From positions 18,866,001 through 18,930,000 of the forward strand of contig OY754469.1 of the NCBI GenBank assembly GCA_963575645.1: a stretch of DNA of 64,000 nucleotides. The letters are read 5' to 3'. The notes below the pieces were generated by a model. That model did no database searches and was not told the origin of the DNA. It worked only from the letters and a program-made list of their open reading frames with translations. This document shows, piece after piece, positions 55,795 to 64,000 of this stretch. The translations under genes were made by a program, and so were the position numbers. Each line of letters begins with the position of its first letter. Positions within the stretch are counted from its first letter, which is position 1. This DNA is from Xanthostigma xanthostigma. Taxonomy: Eukaryota; Arthropoda; Insecta; Raphidioptera; Raphidiidae.

Positions 55795-58197
55795 AAGAGT
55801 TCTATTCAGACGTTAATCAAAGATTTGAATTATAATTTAATTTGAGAAAAAATAGCAATTGAAAAAATGGATAGGTAACAATGTGACAACAAATAAAAAA
55901 TTTAGACATTGAAAAAAATAATAATAACATTCATAGTACTACGGGCTTACTTTGATATTTAAAATCATTAAAAGTTTAAAAAGATTTTACGGAAAGGATT
56001 ATTTACGCTCATTAAAATAAAATGTTGAAAGTTCTTAGAAATACCTTTAAATTAGATATTTTTCTGAATGTTCACAATCAAGGAATAAATTATAATATTA
56101 TGTTCTGATAATTAATATTCCGAGATATAGATTGTAGATTATAGACGCTTAACAGTTGAGTCATCAGCGTCTGAACATATTGATCATGAAATGACGTCAG
56201 CATCTGTCAAAATATTACATTCTAATAATTAAGTTGTATCAACTCAGTAGGTCGAGCTTTTCCAGCATATTCATAATTGACGCAAGAATCTGGCAAAAAA
56301 TTGAATGCTGATGTCAAAATCCGTTTTTATTTTAAGATATGGCATACGTTATTTTTTATGACACACTGTGCAACAGACAAGTACACCCAAAACAAATTCG
56401 TACTTTATTACTTAAATTCTAGTTTATACAGTTTTTATTCTATTTTTAACTGTTTGGGCACATTCTGTTATACGAAATCTATGTAAAAATTTCTCTTTTT
56501 TCGTTTAAGACAGATTTCGAACCGATCTGACGTTAATTGGGCGAACTATAAGCAAACAATACCACTAAATTTGGTCTCCTCTTGAACCAAAATTCAGAAA
56601 TTGAAAGACGTTAGGATCAAGTAGACCCCAAGACGATTCGAACAAAGATAAGTTTGTTGTTAAATCGATTAAACCGTTTGAGTGTACGTGTGACACTAAT
56701 ATGATGACAGACTTATAGAGACAAAGCGAGTGTATAATGTAGGTATATCTAGGCGTTTTAGCTACGAACTTCGCGTCTAAAAATGTAGGTCGGTGAACTG
56801 TGAAATGCGACATATAAATGTAATACGATGGGTTAAAGTAGAAAAGAAGTTCGGATTAAGATTTAGTAAATTTAGTAGTTTTTTTTTCTATTGAAACATC
56901 TGTTCCGTTTCCTGCTATAATTTTGTACGTTGTTATTATCTCGGAAATAAATTTACGGCAAATGTATTTCTTTTGTAGAATGTTTATAGGAGGGCGTATA
57001 AATAGAGGCCGAAGCTAAAGACATAGAGAAAGCTCTTCGACTTTACTATTACACAACTTCTTCAAACAACACTCCTGAGCTTTAGAAGCAAACAAAGCTA
57101 ACCAAAGTTTCGAGACAAAGAAAAATTGTTTGAAATAAATAAACTTGTCAGTACATCGGAAATCGTTCACGTCACGAAAGCGTACGAGGCAAATCGTACA
57201 TTTTTTATTTTTACATCGCATATTAAAACTATTCACTTTCTCCGTTTTTCAATTTTATATCTTCGAATTGATTGATGTTTTATATTTATCATCGACTTTA
57301 ATTTGTGTCCTCAATTCTCACGAGATCTGTAAAATATCCAATTTTCTGATAAAAAATGTTCAAATTTTAGAAAAATTACTTCGTGTCATTTTTTTTAAAC
57401 TTGCCATTCCTTATATTCAATATTTTATGAAACGCAACATTTTATCTTCTACCTGTAAAGGCACGGGTTGGCACCAGAGCGCTACACACTTTTTTGCGCA
57501 TAGATGCTTTTCAGGCGTTGATAGCGGTCGTATACATGAGACTCCAAATTGGTTAAAATTTTTATTTCGAAATATATTTTAGTTCTTGATCATATCGTAA
57601 TGGTTATTTTATTAATCTAATTACTGAAAAAAAATACAAATAATAAAAAAGAAATGTAGAAACTACGCGCTATTTTTGAATTTTCAAAACGCATCGTGAC
57701 GTCAGAGTATATATCAACAACAGTTTCCATGACGACTGTGTCGTCTCACAGTAAGATTATGTCAGTATTTAGAGAAAACAACAAATAAACTGCATTTAGA
57801 ACATTGACAATTTGATATCAAGGTTGACATTCATCGTATATCATGACGTCACAAAAGCCCGCCAACATGGCCGATTGTTTAAACTGTCTATTTTTGAAAT
57901 TTAATATTTTTTTTCTTATGATAATATTACATTTTTAAATGATTATCAATTTTTTTCCGTATTATGGTTGACAAAATAATCTATTAAAAATATAAAAAAA
58001 ATTCATGCATATATTATACATTTAACACTAGTGGTGTAAAGTTGCGTAAAATAAAAGAAACGCAGGTGTGCTATTATTTTAATAGTAAATCATTATAGGC
58101 ATGATGTGTCCAACCACATGCGAATACAACGCAACATACAATTAACTGAACAGTTAAATTTTTTTTTATTTAAGTGAAAATCAGCTATTTTATATAG
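55795..58197. other. Long AT-rich stretch without recognisable genes
   Basis: The 145-codon frame at 57145-57582 is Phe/Leu/Ile-rich with no motif I can name, and the AT content can explain it. I see no bounded repeat. Confidence 0.45.
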
Positions 58198-58372
58198 ATA
58201 AATAAAAAATCGCAGGATTGTGGACAAATATTAGATTTATTAATTGTACGACGCTTCGTCTATAAATTTAGACTTTTTCAACTTGTACTTGAAAAAGTCT
58301 AAATTTATAGACGAAACGTCGTACAATTAATAAATCTAATATTTGTCCACAATCCTGCGATTTTTTATTTAT
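58198..58372. repeat. Near-perfect 175-bp palindrome
   Basis: Two 84-bp arms (58198-58281 and 58289-58372) are inverted copies with a single mismatch (T/C near 58254) around the 7-nt loop CTTGTAC. The right arm holds AGACGAAACGTCGTACAATT, a block in the style of Penelope-like termini. In RNA it would form a very long hairpin. Confidence 0.93.
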
Positions 58373-59120
58373 AATTATCTCGATGGACACGATATCTAAT
58401 ATATATTTTATATAGAGTACATGGCACGTGAAAATTTACTACATATAGGTATCTCGTACAGGTTGATATAACTGGCTAGTTCTCGTTTCTAGCATATTAT
58501 CACATTCATCAAAATATTAATCATTACGCACTAGATGCATAACGTACTATTTAGTGTTTTTAAATTTGCTTGTAGCAGTATATTTCTTAAGCATTTTTGC
58601 TATATATTTACACCGTCTTTGTTGTCTCCCCATTTTGTGCTAAAATGACTCGACGAAATTTCACGAAAGTGTGTTGTAAAAATCACTTAAAGTTAAAATT
58701 GCAACTGTTTTCCAAAACTCCCCTTGGTCAGCTGTAATTTTTGGAGGTTTAAATGTACCGGTCGTCATATTCAAATCTGAATGTTTGTTTAAATGTTTTT
58801 TTTGCGATCTATTTTTTATAATTAATTTTTATTTACAGATATACTGTACAGTGTACCCATTAGAAAATTAGATCATTAATGTCCAAATAAAGAATATTTT
58901 TAAGAATATATCTACATTAAGGCAAAAGTAATTAAGTTACTGGCTGGTTACTGATTGTACTCTCAAACTTACAAAGTTGCGCACCACATAAATTATATTA
59001 TAATATATAACTTGTGCGTTTCTATATTAACCAAATGCACTTTTCCATTCTGAAAATATTTAGTGCGACCCGTTCTCCCACCATTAAATATTATATATTA
59101 TGTAAAAATATGTAATAATA
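58373..59120. other. No gene recognised
   Basis: AT-rich sequence without recognisable content. Confidence 0.5.
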
Positions 59121-59688
59121 GTCAGTGCCCGTCGGCAAAAATTTTATTGATACATACTCTCCCCATATTTTGTATATGGCTTCATTAGGCCTAGTCTGAC
59201 ACCTATTTCCTCTATGACTTTTCTTGATTTTGGGGCGTTTTGCCTTGAAAGTTTCCGAAAGATGTCGTTTTGACGACATGACGTAAAAATTTATAGATAC
59301 TGTTTTTTTAATTGGATAGCTTAAAAACTTCAACCAAAACGCTAAAATAATGTTCTCTGACAACCATTTAAAATGTCTGACACCTCGAATAGGTTGAACA
59401 TATTCGAGGTGTCAGACATTTTAAACGGTTCATGTTATTTGTCAGAGAACATTATTTTAGCGTTTTGGTTGAAGTTTTTAAGCTATTCAATTAAAAAAAC
59501 AAACAGTAGGTATCTATAAATTTTTTCATGTCATCAAAACGACATCTTTCGGAAACTTAAGAGGAAAAACGCTTCAAAATCAAGAAAAGTCATAGAGGAA
59601 ATAGGTGTCAGACTAGGCCTAATGAAGCCATATACAAAGTTTGGGGAGAGTATGTAACAATAAAATTTTTGCCGACGGGCACTCTGAC
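59121..59688. mobile_element. Foldback element with protein-like arms
   Basis: Arms of about 265 bp pair from GTGCCCGTCGGCAAAAATTT at the outside to GTGTCAGACATTTTAAA at the centre, with a loop of about 15 bp. Read towards the outside, both arms keep the same frame: SENIILAFWLKFLSY, then KKSHRGNRCQTRPNEAIYK and EYV-IKFLPTGT. I do not recognise the peptide. It may be an exon of the parent transposon captured in inverted form. Confidence 0.8.
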
Positions 59689-59747
59689 TATAATATTTCC
59701 AGCACTTTTTAGCCCATTCGAGTCCGAAAGTGTTTTAGACCAGCTTA

Positions 59748-61495
59748 ATGTCACCAGCAATTGACCAACTCCATTCACAGATTAATTTATTATACGACAT
59801 GTACAGATTTACAAATATTGAAAACATACACCAACAGCTTAAAATAAAACAGGCTCAACTGAATAAATTATTATTTGAACTAAAAAGAGGAAAAAACATA
59901 AATTTTATAAATAATGCTAATAATAAAACGAAAGCGATTTGGACTGTTATAAATCAAGAATTAAATAATAAAAAGATAAATTCTAGCAATATACAAATAC
60001 CAAGTGCTGATGATTTTAAAAACTTTTTTATAAATGTCTCCAATGTCATCCCATCAAATTTATCTATTACTAAGACACAATCTGCGACACATTTTCTTAA
60101 AAACTATATAACAACAGCGAGTAAATCCATGTTTTTTCATCCTGTTTGCAGTTTGGACGTTAAGGACACAATTTTAAGTTTAAGGACATCTGACTCTTAT
60201 GATATTTACGGCATCAATACCGAGATTATAAAGCAAAACTATGACATTTTATCGTCCCATCGCCTTACTACCGGTTTTTTCAAAAATTTTTGAAAAAATA
60301 ATATTTGATCAAATATGCAAATTTCTGTCGTCGTATAAGGTTCTAAATACAGAACAATTTGGATTTCGCAGTGGATTGTCTACTACTGATGCTGTAATGT
60401 GTGTTGTAAATAAAATAATTTCAATATTAGAAGAAAGAGATTATGCATTGGGAATTTTTATAGATCTAAAAAAAGCATTTGATTGCATGTCACATGAGAT
60501 ATTGTTTGAAAAACTAGAATATTATGGTTTCTATGCAACATCCCTGGATCTATTAAAAAGCTACTTGACCTCCAGGCAACAACTTGTCGCTCTTAACAAT
60601 GTGAACAGTCAATTAAAACAAATATCAAAAGGAGTGCCACAAGGCAGTATTTTAGGTCCTCTTTTGTTCATCATCTACATTAATGACCTACCTATTAATA
60701 TAAACTGTACCTCTGTCTTATATGCTGACGATACAACATTCATAAAAGAAATAACTTCAACAGTTGACACTCATTACCAAGATATATTAAACAAGGCTAA
60801 AATGTGGTTTCTTGCTAACGGACTACAGTTAAACGAAGCTAAAACTGTAAAAATTATATTTTCCAATAAACCAACATTCGACAAGGATTGTGTCAAATAT
60901 TTGGGATTGAATTTGGATTCTAAATTAAATTGGCAACAACACATTAACATATTATGCACAAAATTGTCAAAGGCTTCATTTGCAGTTAGAAAGATCTATA
61001 TGACAGTGGGACCAGAAGCCGCAAAAACTGCATATTTTGCAACTTTTTATAGCTTGATGATATACGGCATCGTAGCCTGGGGAACAGCACCATCAGCATC
61101 TGATGTGTTACTACAACAAAAAAAAGTTATACGTATTTTAACAAATTCTGGCTTCACAGATCACTGTAAACCATTGTTCAAAAAATTAAAAATTATGTCT
61201 TTTCCATCTTTGGTAGTTTTCTACAACTTATTGTATATTAAAAAGAACATAAACAACCACAATTTTTTAAATAGTTTTCTACAACACCAGAAGCACCAAT
61301 GTCATTAGCATTCCATCCCATAGATTAACGGTGTCAAATAGACAATTCAAAAGTATCCAATGGTTCAACTCGCTGCCACCAACTGTAACAAATTTAAATT
61401 ATAAACAATTTCGTAATAAAATTAAAAATGTTTTAATAAATATTCGCCTTTACGACACTAAAGACTGTAAAAATAACTTTTTAAAATGTTTGTAG
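59748..61495 (+). pseudogene. CR1/Jockey-type LINE ORF2 remnant (RT)
   Basis: The first frame (59748-60240) covers the linker before the RT, ending DIYGINTEIIKQNYDI. A deletion then joins directly to FYRPIALLPVFSKIFEKI in another frame. RT blocks follow: TEQFGFRSGLSTTDAV, IFIDLKKAFDCMSHEIL, KGVPQGSILGPLLFIIYIND, YADDTTF and KYLGLNLDSKLNW. Near 61280 another frameshift occurs; the correct continuation reads NTRSTNVISIPSHRLTV, WFNSLPP and ends NNFLKCL at 61495. A TATTCTATTCTATAT tail at about 61600 may be its 3' end. No endonuclease remains upstream and there is no RNase H, so it differs from the element at 15459-21385. Confidence 0.9.
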
Positions 61496-61629
61496 ACTAT
61501 GAATGTTGTTATGTTAAGCCTTCTTTAAATTTTGTAAATTATTTTTACCTGATGTATGTAATTGACGAATCCTGCGTACAGCTGTTTCGGATAATAAAAA
61601 TATTCTATTCTATATGTAGAAATTGAGGC

Positions 61630-62250
61630 GGGAGGTTTGTTAAAAAAATTTTTGTTTCGAGTAACATCACTAGAAAAGACAACACGTTTTCAGCAATTTT
61701 TTCTATTCGTCTGTTTCGTACCGATGTCAAACGGGTTGGGTGTCAATAAATTACATTCCTATATTATTTTATCTCTCGATTTTGATTAAGGTATGCTATC
61801 AATTGGTACCTAAAAAGAATTAAATTTTTTACAGCTTTTTAATTACATAACTTCACATTTTAATCAGTTTGGATCAAATATTGCAATCAAAATTTCGACT
61901 AATTCTAATTAAGCTAGAACTTTCAAACTTTCTACACGTGTGGATGTGTGGCGACAAAGCAATTTAGTACCTATATCTAATTTCATTCAATATCGCGGAC
62001 GCCCCAAGATGGCGAATTATTTGTATCTTCACAGCTGCCTTGTCATGAATATCAAATGAAAGGGTTTGAGGGAGTAAAATACGATAAGCTATGTGACGTC
62101 TTACTAAACCTAAGATGGCGGTTTATCTTTTTCTGTCATTATGAGAAATCCATGGGTTAAGATGTAACTGAGAATATGAAAATGAAATAATAGAAATTAA
62201 AATTTTAAAGACAAGCTTGCAGGGCAATGTCCTAAAAAGGAAAAAATATT
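61630..62250. other. No gene; two GATGGCG sites
   Basis: AAGATGGCG occurs near 62009 and 62113, in YY1/Pho style. Nothing else is recognisable. Confidence 0.4.
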
Positions 62251-64000
62251 TTACCATTCCAACCCACAAGTGGGGAATGGTACTAGTTTAGGTCAATAAA
62301 CACTTTTTACAATATCCTTTCGTTTTCCCCCGAATCCAAAAAACATATTTTTGGAAAAACTCTGTGTGTTTGTTAGTCTGTTTGTCTGTGAGCACGATAC
62401 AGGTCAAACGGATGAGCAGATTGAAACCAAATTTTTGGGAGGATGTTTGATATGCAAATATAAAGAACCCTATTGTTTTGTTTTTGGGGAAAATCGGCGC
62501 ACATGCAGAAGAGATATATGCTATAAATGTGTTTTTTATATATAATAATGGTATACTTTTCATAACGACTTATTATTCTATTTATTTTTTCAAGAAAGTT
62601 TCGTTTAACATTTTTTTTCTAAATTTTATAGTTTCGAAAATATTTTGAAAATAAAAAACAGCAGTTCTTTTGTTCTGTAGATCTGTCAGAAATAAACTAG
62701 CATGCTTTGATTAATTTTGACATTAACCGGAACATATTATGTAAGTAGCCATGGCAACGAATAGCAAATATATCATATTGAATAGTAGCCATTACCTGCG
62801 TCACCTCACGCGATATCAGAAATTTTATTTTCTTTATTAGTTCAGTTAACGAAGACCCGAAATTGGCAAATAAATGCAAAAAATTGTGTAGTCTGGATTA
62901 ATATTTTTTATAATAGGGTTGACCCCCAGGTATAACATACCAAAAGTCCCCAGCCAGGGGCCACTTGCTTTAGGCGGGGTAGGGGGGGATATGTCCCATA
63001 TTTTAGTTTTTCCTAAATATTTCAAAAACTAAGCGTCGTAGGAAAAAAAACCTTAAAACGTAATGAAGCTTATTAAATTTCTTACAAATTGATATATTAA
63101 TTGTATACCTATGACAAATACAAAAGGAAATGCAAGGGATATAAATGTGATACAAACTGAAAACAAAGTATTATTGCCTTAGAAAATTAATGTCTATTAT
63201 TCCGTTGAGCTATAATAATATAGATGAAGATTCTTCCTTACATTCAATCCAATATACCATTAGTTATCTTTTGGTTCATGTTGAAATTAGGGATGTTACG
63301 GAGGTGGTTTTATCGGAACTGAAGTCGGAGTCGGAGTTTTTAAATTTGGTTTTTCGGAGTGGAACCGGAATCGGAGTCGGAGATGGTGGCAGAAGAAAGA
63401 TGTGTTAAGGGCAGGCAATAAAATAATATAGTACAAACACTACAAACATTAAGCAGTCAGCATCTTTAATTTCAATTAAAAAATAATAAATTAGGTGTCA
63501 CAAATAAAAATAATCGCGTTTTTATAACAGTTAGCAAATTAAATCAAATTAATTGACTCCAGAAGTAGCAAATTATATTTAATAAACAATAGCTTTGCAA
63601 CTTTGTCTCCGTCCAATCTATTTCTTAACGGGTCCCGTATCTCCCTTATTAATAAACCTAAAAAAAAAATTATACGGCATTTTGTAGAAAATTTAATCAG
63701 CTTTCTTTTCTATAAAAGGTTCTCTTTTCTAAAACGCATGGTTTTTTAGAGAATCACGAAGAACCAAAAAATGGGACCTATTTGCTCCCCTCCCGCCCAA
63801 AGCAAGTGCCCCCCCCGCTGGGGACTTTTAATATGTTATACCTGGGTATCACCCCTATCATTTGAAATAATAACCCAGACTACACAATTTATTGTTTTTA
63901 TTATTTTTCCTTCGTTGACTGGATTATATTATACTATATCAAATGTCAACATTTTGAAGTTGGGACGGTCCCGTCGCCTAATTGGCTGGAATTCTTTAAT
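62251..64000 (+). repeat. Rep-B, long copy, split by a 1.1-kb TIR element; runs off the window
   Basis: The left half (62251-62560) and right half (62680-62842 and 63922-64000) follow each other as in the inverted copy at 35020-35885. The right half resumes exactly after the inner element at TATACTATATCAAATGTCAA. Confidence 0.75.
62843..63921. mobile_element. 1.1-kb TIR element nested in Rep-B
   Basis: Ends CAGTTAACGAAG and CTTCGTTGACTG are inverted repeats, and similarity continues inward for about 180 bp (AATTGTGTAGTCTGG, CCAGGTATAACATA, AAAGTCCCCAGC and their complements). The target duplication is imperfect (an ATTA-centred match), so the superfamily is unclear. The interior holds a TCGGAGTCGGAGT-rich patch at about 63320-63390. 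No transposase is visible. Confidence 0.75.

Noticed and set aside
57145..57582. 145-codon frame, the longest outside the LINE ORFs apart from LINE remnants
   Set aside because: Composition is dominated by Phe, Leu, Ile and Ser as random AT-rich translation gives; no motif is seen.
62288..62563. Minus-strand 91-codon frame recurring at other Rep-B copies (6217, 35434)
   Set aside because: The recurrence follows the repeat DNA; frames are interrupted differently in each copy and no domain is seen.
1..64000. CRISPR arrays, bacterial operons or phage modules
   Set aside because: No regularly spaced direct repeats, no ribosome-binding-site-led gene runs; all evidence is eukaryotic.

Overview
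This is a eukaryotic, AT-rich, gene-poor window that consists mostly of transposable elements in several nested layers. The retrotransposon protein types, the many hAT- and Tc1/mariner-like elements, and the short insect-style repeats (for example those built on an 'AAATTTGG' core) point to an arthropod, most likely an insect and probably a hemipteran such as an aphid. That last step is inference from sequence style. I found no convincing host protein-coding gene, no complete tRNA, no rRNA and no CRISPR array. The long open frames are all retrotransposon proteins; nearly all other frames are chance frames in AT-rich DNA.

The centrepiece lies on the minus strand at 15459-21385. It is an apparently full-length, unbroken non-LTR retrotransposon of the I group. 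ORF1 (474 aa) is gag-like with one CCHC zinc knuckle. ORF2 (about 1244 codons) holds an endonuclease, a YADD reverse transcriptase, an RNase H and a terminal CCHC motif. ORF2 opens inside the end of ORF1 in the +1 frame and has no ATG before its endonuclease, so its translation start is unusual. The element ends in a poly(A) tract (T on the + strand) and is bounded by ACGTGAG direct repeats. Decayed LINE pieces occur at 21979-23408 (split by a 733-bp palindromic TA-flanked element), 27419-27590, 52751-53330 and 59748-61495.

Layout from left to right. 1-6000: a 6-bp-TSD TIR element interrupted by a hAT element, a TTAA-flanked foldback and repeat Rep-A. 6000-15450: Rep-B, a mariner remnant, a nested Rep-A copy and small MITEs. 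15459-23485: LINEs. 23751-25860: a hAT-like element. 26389-28327: a foldback, then an LTR fragment. 29285-30845: a foldback around a tRNA-derived head. 31457-32132: a tandem duplication. 32595-33256: a solo LTR with TATA box. 35020-39811: Rep-B, several MITEs, a 606-bp foldback and Penelope-like ends with hammerhead-like cores. 40655-48312: the densest nest, with at least four hAT-like insertions bearing 8-bp TSDs. 50694-54175: a second 6-bp-TSD element, a LINE remnant and a TIR element. 55549-59688: Penelope-like end and long palindromes. 59748-64000: a LINE remnant and a Rep-B copy split by a 1.1-kb TIR element.

Several insertions can be checked inside the window itself, because a paralogous copy, or the opposite arm of a foldback, keeps the uninterrupted site. 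This gives a relative order of insertion. Family names such as Rep-A, Rep-B and Pal-D are working labels made here, not database names.
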